DNA of 64,000 nucleotides from Parvibaculum sp. (GCF_030651915.1 NZ_JAUSBV010000008.1:186001-250000); one strand, 5' to 3'. Shown: positions 1 to 8,975, numbered from the stretch's first letter. Notes: generated by a model not told the origin, from the letters alone. Made by a program: numbers and translations.

Positions 1-1
1 G

Positions 2-646
2 TCCGACGGTCTCGGACTGACCGATCATGTGGTGCAAATCGTTGCATTGGTCACGATCCTGAGTCTTGCGCCATCGATTCTGATCATGGTGACGTCATTC
101 GTGCGCATCATCGTTGTACTGTCGCTTCTCAGAACGGCACTCGGCATGCAGCAATCGCCGCCGAATGCCGTTCTGGTCAGCCTTGCACTCTTCCTGACGG
201 CGTTCGTGATGACGCCAACCTTCACCAAGGCCTATGACGCCGGCATCCTGCCCCTGATGAACCAGGAAATGGAAATGGGCGAAGCATTTGAAAAGTCGAG
301 CGAGCCGTTCAAGACTTTCATGCTCTCGCAAGTACGCAAGCAGGACCTGAAGCTCTTTGTCGATTTGTCGAACATCGCCGAACCGGAAGAAGCAACCGAC
401 ATCGGCCTTCAGGTGCTGGTGCCTGCTTTCATGATCAGTGAACTGCGCCGCGCCTTCGAGATCGGCTTCCTGGTCTTCCTGCCATTCATTATCATCGACA
501 TGGTGGTTGCATCGGTTTTGATGTCGATGGGCATGATGATGCTGCCGCCGATCATCATATCTCTACCGTTCAAGCTGATCTTCTTCGTGCTGGTCGACGG
601 CTGGTCGTTGATCGCCGGGAGCCTGGTGCAGAGCTTCGGAACCTGA
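2..646 (+). CDS. fliP: Flagellar biosynthesis protein FliP (5' end outside window)
   Basis: FliP is an inner-membrane core component of the flagellar type III export gate, acting with FliQ and FliR. The reading frame is open to the left edge, so the N-terminal signal region is missing and the GTG at 29 is not the true start. Family hallmarks are visible: LSLAPSILIMVTSF, then an LLRTALGMQQSPPN-like segment and LALFLTAFVM, and near the C-terminus the hydrophobic hairpins expected of FliP. About 214 residues are present of the usual 245 or so. It converges on the TPR gene, whose stop lies 21 bp away, so it is transcribed from genes to the left of the window. Confidence 0.95.
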   Translation, partial: SDGLGLTDHVVQIVALVTILSLAPSILIMVTSFVRIIVVLSLLRTALGMQQSPPNAVLVSLALFLTAFVMTPTFTKAYDAGILPLMNQEMEMGEAFEKSSEPFKTFMLSQVRKQDLKLFVDLSNIAEPEEATDIGLQVLVPAFMISELRRAFEIGFLVFLPFIIIDMVVASVLMSMGMMMLPPIIISLPFKLIFFVLVDGWSLIAGSLVQSFGT

Positions 647-667
647 CGGCACGGAGCCGTCCGATCC

Positions 668-3600
668 TCAATTGATCGCCGGCGGCGCGTTATCCCGCAA
701 TGACGTCACGAACCGCTCCATCGTATCGATGGATGCAATTCGGCTGGCAAGTTCGCGGAAGGCGACACCCTGATCGATGATCGGATCGGAAACGATTGCG
801 AAGGCGCCCGCATCTGCACTGCGACTCATGGCATCACCGAACTTCGTCCGCATGCGCGACAGTCCGTCTTCGTTGCCCGCCAGCGAATAGGCAACAGCGG
901 CACGCATAACCTGCAGGCGCACATCCTCAGACAGGGAATGGTCGGCCTTCCAGCTGTCGCCGAGCAAGGTCTCGAAAGCGGCACCTGCCTCCTCCCAGCG
1001 CCCGGCGCGCCACAATACGTCGGCACGCAGCACATTGGAAAGCGCGTCGCTGCGTGTTTCGAGGAGGTCGAGCGCGTAGTCATATTGCTTGGTCTCGGCA
1101 AGCGCCCGCGCTTCGATCAGGAGCCGGCGCTCGGCCAGTGCTTCAGGCAGCAGATTCTGTCTGGTCGCACGCAGCGCCGCCAGCGCGTTTTCCGGCTTTT
1201 CGTCGAGCAGCAGAATGGCGGCAAGTCGCGCCGCAACTTGCGCCTTGGCAACGCCGCCATGCAGCCGGTTGGCAACCTGATAGTCGAGAAGTTGAGCGGC
1301 CTGGGGCAGCAGATCGGCCTCTACCAGACGCTCGGCCAGATGACGGATCATCTCATCGCCCCGTTGGCCGATCGGCGTCAGATCCTTGAACCGCTCGAAA
1401 AAGGCCAGCGCCTGCAACGGAGTCAGGCGCGTTGCTTCGTCACCCAGAAAAAAATCCGCAAATAGATCTGACATCTGCATATTCATGCGATGTGCATGGT
1501 CGCTATCCGGATAGTTAGCAGTTGCGATACGCATGACATTCAGCGCTTCGACGATTTCGCCTGCCTCAAGATGCAGCGCCGCCAGTTGGCTCAGCACTTC
1601 GAGCTCAAGCGCATCGCCGCGCCACGCAAAACGCAGGCTTTCGAGTTCTGTCTTCAACGCTTCATGGTCGAGCTTGTCGCTCTTGCTGAGCAGCATGGCC
1701 TTGCCGAAACGCGCCCGCGCTGCAACGGGCGGATATCCGTCCTCAATGGCACGGTCGTAACGAATAAGCGCTTCGTCGGCCCGTCCAATCCTGTCGGCGA
1801 TCAACGCATCGACAAACATGACCTCGGCACGCGCCTTGCGGCTCTGCGGGTTCTCGGGAAAGGCGGCCGCATGACGTCGCGCGCCCTCGATATCGCCATT
1901 CGTCAGCGCAGCCTCCGCTGCATGGGCGCGGAATGTTGTCCGCCAATCGTCGTCGAAGGAATCCATGACGGCGCCGGCAAGCGCAAACTGCCCGCGTGCC
2001 GCATCCCAATGACCGAGCTTCGCCCGCGCCAGACCGCGCCAGACCGCAGCATGAGGGATGTTGTCCAGTCCGTTCCCGCTGAGGCTGCGAATGGCATCGA
2101 CGTAGCGGCCGCTCATCGTCTCGGCAACACCCTGAACGCTGCGAAAGGCGGCGTTCTTGGCCAGCGCGGTATCTTCGATCGCGGCAGCGCCCAACGCAGC
2201 CAGCGCTTCGGGCGCAAGTCCATAGGCCAATAGAAACTTCGCGTAGTCGAAACGCACCGCACCGATGTCCTGCGTCGGCGCGTTGGTCAGACGATCCAGG
2301 TAATACTGCCGCCTTTCGACAAAGTTTGAACCCGGCGCCTCGCGCCATCGGGCAAATTCCATCACCGCAGGGAGCACCGCGGTGGTCGCCAGAACGCCGC
2401 CGGACACAGCACTCTCCGTGTCCACCGACAGCATCAGTCCGTCCGCACGCGAAACCACCACATTGTTCGGAGCCGCTGCGGCAACGAGGTCGTCGGCGAT
2501 CGGCACGATAGCGATGCCTTGCGACGTCTGAAGCACCTGAAACTCGACAAAATTGTGGGGCGTCTGCACGGATTGCGACGGCCCACGCGCCGTCGCGACG
2601 ATCAGCATGTCGCCGACCAGCCGGTCCACGAACTTCAGGACGTTGCGCGTGGCTTTGAGATCGAAAGCCACGCTACCGCGTCCATCCGCGCGCCAGTCGC
2701 GCGATATGGCGATGGGACGGCCGGTCGTCTGAAGCGTTTCGCCCGCGGAAATGCGCCAGTCGGCGCCCTCTTCAACGACGCTGACAAGCGCACGTTCGAG
2801 CAATGGCAGAACCAGCGCAACGCCCCCCTCGAACCTCACGACTTCCGGTGGCCCGAAAGGAGCCGGCAATCCGGCATCGGACTCGAATGTCAGGGCGCTC
2901 GCATCGATCGGCAACGGCGCATCGAAAACCATCCACAAGCGACCGGCGCGCTCGAATACCGCCGCGCCAACGGGTTCGGGCCACGAAACGACGATGTCGG
3001 CTGTACCGCGTCCGGCACGGATGCTGGCAATCGCCTCGCCAACCGGCCGCGCGCCGAGTGGCATCGGCCCCATAGCGGGTTCGAACGCCCCATCTGCAAC
3101 CGCCACTTCCGCGGCAGCGACATCCGCACCGGCTGCGGAATCAGGCGTGCCTGCCGGGGTGATCTCTTCGCCAGCCGCAACTTCTTCCTCCAGTTCGGTG
3201 CGCACAGCGTCGGGCCGAATGTCTGTCGGGCCTCGGACTTTCTCTTCAAGTGCACTGTCCCGGGAATGCCCCGGTTTGAGATCGAAGACGACCGTCATAT
3301 CCTCACGGAAATCGTTGACGACGACGCCCGGCTTCAATGTCAGCACAACCGCAAGCCGCCCGTCATGTTCGATGGCCGATGCGTGGCTGAGATAGGGGGG
3401 TGGGTCGACGCGCAGGGATGCGAGATCGACCCGAGCAGTTCGATCGAAGGTAATGGTGGCAAGCCCCTGCCGCTGGACCAGCGAATAGATCACGGGCTGA
3501 TTCCAGTCGAAAACGAGCCGCGTGATCCCTTCATGGCGGACGACGCGCACATTGAGACCCGGCAACGGCACATCCGGCTCGACGATGCCCTGTGCCTTGG

Positions 3601-4105
3601 CAACGGCCTTGGCCTCCTCAACCTGCCTTTTTGCCTCGGCGGCGGCTGCGATGCGCGCCTGAATTTCGGCCGGCAGCGGCGGCGGCGCACCAGTCCATTG
3701 CGCCGGCATCAGATCGACGTAGAGCGCGTTTTCCGCTTGCTTCGTATCGATTCTGAAATCGGCCCTGAGCGCGAAGCGCAACGTCTTGCCGTCTTCGTCC
3801 TGCCGGGCCGTTGTGATGTAACGCGGCAATTGGCGTGCAAACGCGTCGAGATCGACCTTGACGGCCTTGTCAAAGGCCAACACGAGAACCCCGGCACTTG
3901 CTTCAGCCTTGTGCTTGGGCGCAGCGCCGGCAAACGCAAAGACCATGCGCCCGTAGCCGTCTTGCTCGGTCAGATTGAGACGCTCAGGCACCGCCTGCGC
4001 CGAGGCGCCAGCCGGCACGAACAGCAGAAACAGAGCAAACGCCATCGCGCTCGCAAAACTGCGGAGCCTTGTGTCGCACAACATATGTCGATGGATTTCG
4101 CTCAC
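668..4105 (-). CDS. Large secreted TPR protein at the end of the fliL-fliM operon
   Basis: A 1145-residue protein of unknown role. A signal peptide is clear (AMAFALFLLFVPAGASAQA), so it is exported. Residues about 40-470 hold three beta-rich segments of AMIN-like appearance (hydrophobic alternation, RLVFDWNQPV- and VVFDLKP-type strands), with an acidic Ala/Glu-rich linker between the second and third. From about residue 640 to the C-terminus the sequence is helical with TPR-like repeats. The GTG at 4105 has an AGGAG about 12 bases upstream; the ATG at 4084, just before the signal peptide, has no good ribosome site, so either could be used. It lies 116 bp after motE on the same strand and probably belongs to the same transcript. 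A periplasmic scaffold for the motor or stator is an inference from context only. Confidence 0.85.
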   Translation of the reverse strand: MSEIHRHMLCDTRLRSFASAMAFALFLLFVPAGASAQAVPERLNLTEQDGYGRMVFAFAGAAPKHKAEASAGVLVLAFDKAVKVDLDAFARQLPRYITTARQDEDGKTLRFALRADFRIDTKQAENALYVDLMPAQWTGAPPPLPAEIQARIAAAAEAKRQVEEAKAVAKAQGIVEPDVPLPGLNVRVVRHEGITRLVFDWNQPVIYSLVQRQGLATITFDRTARVDLASLRVDPPPYLSHASAIEHDGRLAVVLTLKPGVVVNDFREDMTVVFDLKPGHSRDSALEEKVRGPTDIRPDAVRTELEEEVAAGEEITPAGTPDSAAGADVAAAEVAVADGAFEPAMGPMPLGARPVGEAIASIRAGRGTADIVVSWPEPVGAAVFERAGRLWMVFDAPLPIDASALTFESDAGLPAPFGPPEVVRFEGGVALVLPLLERALVSVVEEGADWRISAGETLQTTGRPIAISRDWRADGRGSVAFDLKATRNVLKFVDRLVGDMLIVATARGPSQSVQTPHNFVEFQVLQTSQGIAIVPIADDLVAAAAPNNVVVSRADGLMLSVDTESAVSGGVLATTAVLPAVMEFARWREAPGSNFVERRQYYLDRLTNAPTQDIGAVRFDYAKFLLAYGLAPEALAALGAAAIEDTALAKNAAFRSVQGVAETMSGRYVDAIRSLSGNGLDNIPHAAVWRGLARAKLGHWDAARGQFALAGAVMDSFDDDWRTTFRAHAAEAALTNGDIEGARRHAAAFPENPQSRKARAEVMFVDALIADRIGRADEALIRYDRAIEDGYPPVAARARFGKAMLLSKSDKLDHEALKTELESLRFAWRGDALELEVLSQLAALHLEAGEIVEALNVMRIATANYPDSDHAHRMNMQMSDLFADFFLGDEATRLTPLQALAFFERFKDLTPIGQRGDEMIRHLAERLVEADLLPQAAQLLDYQVANRLHGGVAKAQVAARLAAILLLDEKPENALAALRATRQNLLPEALAERRLLIEARALAETKQYDYALDLLETRSDALSNVLRADVLWRAGRWEEAGAAFETLLGDSWKADHSLSEDVRLQVMRAAVAYSLAGNEDGLSRMRTKFGDAMSRSADAGAFAIVSDPIIDQGVAFRELASRIASIDTMERFVTSLRDNAPPAIN

Positions 4106-4221
4106 ACCCGGCGCGCGCTCCTGCAGCTTCTGCCCATATCGCCCGGCTTTCTGCCGTGCATCGGAGCAGTCTACGGCTCGGTCGGTTAAATGGTGCTTAA
4201 GGGGGACCGTTTTTTCGCGGA

Positions 4222-4953
4222 TTAGCTGGCGTTTTTGTCCGTCGAAAGGGAGGCTTCCGGTACCGGTACCGGTGCCGCGAGCGGCTCCTGCGGCAACGGG
4301 GTCTCGATCAGACGGTCGCCCGTCGCGATCTCCATGGTGAGATCCTGCGCGACCACCGGATCCATCGCCGCCAGCACGGCCGACATGCGGCGCGGCTGCA
4401 TCCGTTTCACGACATCGAGCAGTACGCCCATATCGAGCCGCTCGAAAATCCGGGCAGCATCCTTGGGTTTCATGCCTTCATACATCGAAACGAGGCCCGC
4501 CATCTTTTCCTCATGGGCCTTATCAATCTCGACAATCCGGCTGTTAATCTTTTCGTCGATCGCCTTGAGTTCGGCGATCCGATCCTCGACGCGCTTCTCG
4601 GCGGCCGCTAGAATCTGCTCACGCATATCCAACGCCTGTGCCCGCTTTTGCAGTTCTTCGCGTCGCGTCGAAAGGCTCTCCAGCACCGACATTTCGGCTT
4701 TGCTGAGTCGTGGATCACCTGGAACAGCGAAGTCCTCCGGCTTTACCGGCTCGGCGGTGGTCGTCGTGCCGTCGCTTTTTCCCGATTCTGGCAACTCGAC
4801 CGCAGGCGCCTCGGGTGTTTCGGCCCGCGCAACCGTGATCGCGGCAAAAGATTGCGTGTCCGCGCCTCCAGTTGCCAGGTCAGCCAGCTTCAAACCCAGC
4901 AGCAACGAAGCGCAGAGTATGACGATCGGCAGCAGACGGAGACGATCCAGCAT
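4222..4953 (-). CDS. motE: MotE-family flagellar protein
   Basis: MotE proteins of alphaproteobacteria are periplasmic proteins associated with MotC and stator function. The 243-residue product starts with a membrane anchor or signal (LLPIVILCASLLLGLKLADL), then an acidic/Pro linker, a coiled coil around residues 85-150 (heptad-rich, EERVEDRIAEL-like), and a C-terminal MgtE-N-like segment containing GMKPKDAARIFERL and LAAMDPVVAQDLTMEIA. That order is typical of the family. It follows the DUF6468 gene by 13 bp and precedes the large TPR gene, in the fliL-fliM transcript. Confidence 0.85.
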   Translation of the reverse strand: MLDRLRLLPIVILCASLLLGLKLADLATGGADTQSFAAITVARAETPEAPAVELPESGKSDGTTTTAEPVKPEDFAVPGDPRLSKAEMSVLESLSTRREELQKRAQALDMREQILAAAEKRVEDRIAELKAIDEKINSRIVEIDKAHEEKMAGLVSMYEGMKPKDAARIFERLDMGVLLDVVKRMQPRRMSAVLAAMDPVVAQDLTMEIATGDRLIETPLPQEPLAAPVPVPEASLSTDKNAS

Positions 4954-4966
4954 GATTTCAGTTGCC

Positions 4967-5428
4967 TCAGCGAGCCCGTTTCAGCGCATCGAGAAGCGGA
5001 TGCGTTGCACGGGCCGGGTTGGAGGAGTCACGGGCAGCATTCGCCGGCGCCTGACGCGGTCCTGCAACGGCCTGTGCAGCAGGTCTGACGATCGGTGGCC
5101 TGTCGCTGCGGCCCAGCCGATCGGCGATGCGATCGCCGGCCTCGACCATCAGCGCCAGTTCGTCCGCCAGTGCACGGGCGCGTCGAATGCCTTCGCCGAG
5201 GTCTTCACCTGTAGCTGCGCTCGCCTTTTTAAGATTGCCGATAGCCGACGCCGCCTGCGTGGTGGCAGCGTTGAGATCGCGAACGAGGTCGCGCAGCCCG
5301 TCCTGACCGGACCGCATGGCGCGCAACCGGCGGTCTAGCATCGCGCAATAGGCAATGGTCGCGACCAGAAACAGGCAGACAATGGCCTCGAGAAGAACGC
5401 CGAGCGGCAGCCCCAGGAGAACGGTCAT
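4967..5428 (-). CDS. DUF6468 flagellar-operon protein
   Basis: A 153-residue protein with one N-terminal membrane helix (GVLLEAIVCLFLVATIAYCAML) followed by a basic stretch and a helical segment, then a Pro/Arg-rich tail. This small protein is conserved between fliM and motE in many alphaproteobacteria (DUF6468) and has no known biochemical role. Its ATG overlaps the fliM stop by 4 bases (ATGA), implying translational coupling. The membrane anchor and location suggest an accessory basal-body or stator factor; that is inference. Confidence 0.8.
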   Translation of the reverse strand: MTVLLGLPLGVLLEAIVCLFLVATIAYCAMLDRRLRAMRSGQDGLRDLVRDLNAATTQAASAIGNLKKASAATGEDLGEGIRRARALADELALMVEAGDRIADRLGRSDRPPIVRPAAQAVAGPRQAPANAARDSSNPARATHPLLDALKRAR

Positions 5429-6519
5429 TTGAACGCTCCTGTTATTCGTGTCTCAATTGCTTTCTGTTCCGGCTCCACGAGCACCGTCCGTTTATGCATG
5501 CGCATGGCCTGTTCGACGCGCACGGCAATGTGATTGCCGACCCGTCCCATCCGCCCTTTTGCAACATGCACCCCGCCACAACGCATATCGATCGTGCCAT
5601 CGGGCGTGTTGTTGAACATCAGTGTCTGCCCGACCTCGAAAGCCATGACGTCGCGCAACGTAAGCTGTTGCTGATCGAGAACCGCCTCGAGCGGAACCCG
5701 CGTTGACCAGAGTTCGGTGGCGAGATGTCCTTCCCAGATTGAGTCCCGGCCGAATTTCTCCCCCATGAACATCTGCAGCAGCAGTTCGCGGATGGGTTCC
5801 AGTGTCGCATAGGGCAACATCAACTCGATCCGCCCGCCGCGATCTTCCATATCGACGCGCAGCTTGACGAGAATGGCGGCGTTCGCCGGACGCGCAATGG
5901 CTGCAAAGCGCGGATTGGTCTCCATCCGGTCGAGCTCAAGTGTCACCGGCGACAGCGGCTCGAAAGCCGCCTGAACATCCTGCAGCACGACCTCGATCAT
6001 GCGTTGCACCAGATTGAGCTCGATCGTGGTGTAGGGACGACCCTCAATACGCATGGCCGCGGTACCGCGCCGCCCGCCGAGCAACACATCGACGATCGAA
6101 TAGATGAGATTCGAGTCGACCGTGAACATGCCGTAATTGTCCCACTGCTTCGCGCGGAAAACCGCTAGAATGGCGGGCAACGGAATTGAATTGAGATAAT
6201 CGCCAAAACGGATCGACGACACATTGTCGAGCGAAACCTCGACGTTGTCGGATGTGAAATTTCTGAGCGAAACGGTCATCAGGCGGACCAGCCTGTCAAA
6301 CACGATTTCGAGCATCGGCAGGCGCTCATAGGAAACGAGCGCCGAATTGACAATGGCGTCGATGCCGTGCCGGTCGGGCGTCTGGCCCTCTTCGACCTCG
6401 AAGCCAAGCAGGCTGTCGATCTCGTCCTGATTGAGCACGCGTTCCGGCGCTTTCACCGCCGCATGCGTGGCGGCGGCAAGCGCGTCGGCGTCGTTGTTCT
6501 TGACGTCTGTGGTGGCCAT
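5425..6519 (-). CDS. fliM: Flagellar motor switch protein FliM
   Basis: FliM forms the middle of the C-ring and binds phosphorylated CheY. The 364-residue protein carries the N-terminal CheY-binding segment LNQDEIDSLLGF at about residues 30-40, the central CheC-like domain (SLRNFTSDNVEVSLDNVSSIRFGDYL region) and a C-terminal SpoA-like domain (AVLDQQQLTLRDVMAFEVGQ). Length is normal. It starts 19 bp after fliL and overlaps the DUF6468 gene by 4 bp, so it is the second gene of a sigma-54 operon read leftward from about 7161. Confidence 0.97.
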   Translation of the reverse strand: MATTDVKNNDADALAAATHAAVKAPERVLNQDEIDSLLGFEVEEGQTPDRHGIDAIVNSALVSYERLPMLEIVFDRLVRLMTVSLRNFTSDNVEVSLDNVSSIRFGDYLNSIPLPAILAVFRAKQWDNYGMFTVDSNLIYSIVDVLLGGRRGTAAMRIEGRPYTTIELNLVQRMIEVVLQDVQAAFEPLSPVTLELDRMETNPRFAAIARPANAAILVKLRVDMEDRGGRIELMLPYATLEPIRELLLQMFMGEKFGRDSIWEGHLATELWSTRVPLEAVLDQQQLTLRDVMAFEVGQTLMFNNTPDGTIDMRCGGVHVAKGRMGRVGNHIAVRVEQAMRMHKRTVLVEPEQKAIETRITGAFK

Positions 6520-6538
6520 AAAACGGTCCCCGAACCCT

Positions 6539-7057
6539 TTACTGAACGATGATTTCCCGGAACAGAATGTCCGTCACCAGCGGTTGCTGGGTCGCAAGCG
6601 TCAGGCGGCGCAGCAGCTCTTCTTTGAGGCTGAGCATCCCTTGCGAACCTTCGAGATCCTCCGGCCTGAGATCGCGCAGGAAGGTTTGAAAGCCATCGAG
6701 CACACGCGGCATCTCGATCTCGACGCGTTTGACCGCCTCGGCATCGACAACCTGCAGCGTCACGCGCATCTTGAGGTAATGCGCGGGCGGTGGGCCGGCG
6801 AGATTCACGAGGAAGTCCGGCAAATCATAAAAGACCGGATCGGCAACGACTTCGACAGCGGGCTTGTCTTCGGCCGAACCGCCGAAAATGCCCGACATGT
6901 AGAGCCCCACGCCAGCGCCGATCAATACCAGAAGTGGCAATGCGACATAGAGAACAAGCACTTTGCCAGCGAGCCGGCGTCGTGCCGGCGTCTCGGTGGC
7001 TTCCTCTTGTTCTTCGTCAAGTTCGGCATCGACTGCAGCCATCTTGAAATGTCCCAC
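6539..7057 (-). CDS. fliL: Flagellar basal body-associated protein FliL
   Basis: FliL surrounds the stator in the inner membrane and periplasm. The product (172 residues from the ATG at 7057; an ATG at 7042 is also possible) has an acidic cytoplasmic tail, one membrane helix (VLVLYVALPLLVLIGAGVGLYM) and a periplasmic domain with the typical FYDLPDFLVNLAGPPPAHYLKMRVTL start. It is the first gene of the leftward operon fliL-fliM-DUF6468-motE-TPR. Its promoter is the weaker of two divergent sigma-54 sites in the gap to flgF. Confidence 0.93.
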   Translation of the reverse strand: MGHFKMAAVDAELDEEQEEATETPARRRLAGKVLVLYVALPLLVLIGAGVGLYMSGIFGGSAEDKPAVEVVADPVFYDLPDFLVNLAGPPPAHYLKMRVTLQVVDAEAVKRVEIEMPRVLDGFQTFLRDLRPEDLEGSQGMLSLKEELLRRLTLATQQPLVTDILFREIIVQ

Positions 7058-7171
7058 CTCTTCGACATCGCCGGCGTTCCACCCGCGATGTCTTGTCCCT
7101 GTGCGATCGGTGCGCCGCGTCTTCTTTGCGACACAAGGCGATGCTCTCGCACTTTGGTTAATGAAGCGTTG

Positions 7172-7187
7172 TGCGAGACGCGTTCCG
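7172..7187 (-). promoter_or_regulatory. Probable sigma-54 promoter of fliL operon
   Basis: Reads CGGAACGCGTCTCGCA on the minus strand: GG and GC separated by exactly 10 bases, with the ACG that follows GG in the consensus TGGCACG-N4-TTGCA. Predicted start near 7161, about 100 bases before the fliL ATG. It is weaker than the other four sites (C before GG, TCGC rather than TTGC), but the palindrome pair sits at -84 and -98, the same geometry as at flgE and flagellin 1. Confidence 0.55.
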
Positions 7188-7238
7188 GCGCCTTGTTTGA
7201 AGCGACCCGTAAGGATTATGACGCTGGAGAGACCAAGC

Positions 7239-7265
7239 GGCAGAAACTGCCCGGTAGTCCCTGCC
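7239..7265. promoter_or_regulatory. Paired GGCAG-N3-CTGCC palindromes, putative FlbD enhancer
   Basis: GGCAGAAACTGCC at 7239-7251 is a perfect palindrome with a 3-base centre. GGTAGTCCCTGCC at 7253-7265 matches with one change. Centres are 14 bp apart. Similar pairs occur upstream of flgI, flagellin 1 and flgE, so this is probably the binding site of an NtrC-family activator such as FlbD, whose Caulobacter sites contain a CGGCA core. The protein itself is not in the window. Confidence 0.65.
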
Positions 7266-7327
7266 GCCGAACATTCCGCCGGCCCATCAAAATTTCTTAT
7301 CCCATTGTTTTTATTGATATTTTACTG

Positions 7328-7343
7328 TGGCATGAGCCCTGCA
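7328..7343 (+). promoter_or_regulatory. Sigma-54 promoter of flgF-flgG-flgA-flgH
   Basis: TGGCATGAGCCCTGCA has GG-N10-GC spacing and closely fits TGGCAYG-N4-TTGCA. Predicted start near 7354, about 50 bases before flgF. Palindrome centres lie at about -95 and -109. Confidence 0.8.
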
Positions 7344-7404
7344 CATCCGTCGACGGGACGCCAGCATCAGCGCCCGTCAACTGAACCGGACGACCGACGC
7401 CAGT

Positions 7405-8136
7405 ATGGAAAACGCACTTCTCATAGGTCTTTCACGCCAGATGGCGATGACGCGCGAAATGGCGACCATCGCAAACAATCTGGCGAACATGAACACGGCC
7501 GGCTTCAAGTCGGAATCGATGCTGTTCGACCAGTTCGTGATGAAGGGCGCCTCGGAAAGCAACGGCCCGTCCAAAATCACTTTCGTCCAGGACTTTGGCC
7601 AGCATCGCGATCTGCGCGACGGCACGCTGCAAATGACAGCGAACCCGTTCGATGTTGCGATCACGGGCGAAGGCTACTTCAGGGTCCAGACCGAAACCGA
7701 TGTGCTCTATACGCGCAACGGTCACTTTCGCCTCGACGAAGCCGGCCAGCTCGTGACGGCGAACGGAGACCCCGTGCTGACCGACGCCGACGCACCGATC
7801 CTTTTCGCGCAGGACGAAACCGGCATCACCATCGCACGCGACGGCACGGTCTCGTCAAGTCTCGGCCTGCGCGGAAAGCTTTCCGTCGTGACATTCGAAA
7901 ATCCGCAGAACATGCAGATGGCAGGCGGCACCCTCCTGAGGACGCTGCAGGACGAACAACCGGTCGACGAGCCGCGCCTCATGCAGGGTGCGATCGAAGG
8001 GTCCAACGTGCAGCCAATTATCGAAATGACAAACATGATCGAAGTGACGCGGTCTTACGCAAGCGCGCAGAAGCTCATCGATCAATCGGACCAGATGCGC
8101 CGCAAGGCCATTCAGGAACTCGGAAGCCCGGCCTGA
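7405..8136 (+). CDS. flgF: Flagellar proximal rod protein FlgF
   Basis: FlgF is a proximal rod subunit of the basal body, exported by the flagellar secretion system. The 243-residue product has the N-terminal rod/hook signature MATIANNLANMNTAGFKSE and the C-terminal flagellar domain ending MIEVTRSYASAQKLIDQSDQ. Length is usual. The ATG lies about 50 bases from the predicted sigma-54 start point. It heads the operon flgF-flgG-flgA-flgH and is followed by flgG after 41 bp. Confidence 0.96.
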   Translation: MENALLIGLSRQMAMTREMATIANNLANMNTAGFKSESMLFDQFVMKGASESNGPSKITFVQDFGQHRDLRDGTLQMTANPFDVAITGEGYFRVQTETDVLYTRNGHFRLDEAGQLVTANGDPVLTDADAPILFAQDETGITIARDGTVSSSLGLRGKLSVVTFENPQNMQMAGGTLLRTLQDEQPVDEPRLMQGAIEGSNVQPIIEMTNMIEVTRSYASAQKLIDQSDQMRRKAIQELGSPA

Positions 8137-8177
8137 AGCCGGCCTTCGATATGACACAAGGGTAAGGAACAAGCTCC

Positions 8178-8963
8178 ATGCAGTCGCTCAGCATCGCCGC
8201 CACCGGCATGATGGCCCAGCAGCTCAATGTCGAGGTGATATCCAACAACATAGCCAACATGAGCACGACTGGGTTCAAGCGTCAGCGCGCGGAGTTCCAG
8301 GACCTGCTCTACCAGAACCTGCGCCGCGTCGGCACCAACTCGTCGGATGCAGGCACCATCGTGCCCGCAGGCGTGCAGATCGGCCTCGGCGTCAAGACGA
8401 GCTCGGTCTATCGTGTGATGACACAGGGCAACATGGACATCACCGAAAACAAGCTCGACATGGCCATTCAGGGACGCGGCTACTTTCGCGTCGAGCTGCC
8501 GAGCGGCGAGGACGCCTACACCCGCGCCGGTTCCTTCCAGGTCAGCGGCGATGGCCAGATTGTGACATCGGACGGCTACACACTGGCACCGGGCATCTCG
8601 ATCCCGGCTGAAGCAACCGACATCACCATCAGCCGTGACGGTCAGGTTCAAGTCATGATCCCGGGCCAGACCGCTTCCCAGGTCGTTGGCCAGATCGAAC
8701 TGGCAAATTTCGCCAACGAGGCGGGTCTCGACCCGCAGGGCGACAATCTCTTCCTCGAAACGACGGCCAGCGGCGCACCCTTGATTGGCACGCCCAACAA
8801 TGCGGGTTTCGGCGGCGTTCTTCAGGGCTTCCTCGAAACCTCGAACGTGAACGCGGTTGGCGAAATCACCTCGCTCATAACGGCTCAGCGGGCCTACGAA
8901 ATGAACGCCAAGGTCATCACCGCCTCCGACGAGATGATGTCCGTCGCCACGAACGTCAAATAA
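8178..8963 (+). CDS. flgG: Flagellar distal rod protein FlgG
   Basis: FlgG forms the distal rod crossing the periplasm. The 261-residue product is full length, with the N-terminal motif VISNNIANMSTTGFKRQRAE and the C-terminal motif SLITAQRAYEMNAKVITASDEM. The start ATG has AAGGAACA about 6 bases upstream. It is a paralogue of the preceding flgF and is followed without a gap by flgA. Confidence 0.98.
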   Translation: MQSLSIAATGMMAQQLNVEVISNNIANMSTTGFKRQRAEFQDLLYQNLRRVGTNSSDAGTIVPAGVQIGLGVKTSSVYRVMTQGNMDITENKLDMAIQGRGYFRVELPSGEDAYTRAGSFQVSGDGQIVTSDGYTLAPGISIPAEATDITISRDGQVQVMIPGQTASQVVGQIELANFANEAGLDPQGDNLFLETTASGAPLIGTPNNAGFGGVLQGFLETSNVNAVGEITSLITAQRAYEMNAKVITASDEMMSVATNVK

Positions 8964-8975
8964 TTGGTGAATCAT

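Larger units (their letters stand above)
7058..7404. promoter_or_regulatory. Divergent regulatory region fliL / flgF
   Basis: This 347-bp gap has no gene. It contains a leftward sigma-54 site for fliL, two adjacent palindromes (7239-7265), an AT-rich stretch (about 7285-7325) suited to DNA bending, and a rightward sigma-54 site for flgF. The palindromes sit between the promoters at activator-like distances from both predicted start points. Confidence 0.75.

Noticed and set aside
2519-4189. A 556-residue open frame on the plus strand
   Set aside because: It is antisense to the large TPR protein, which has a signal peptide and repeated domain pattern.
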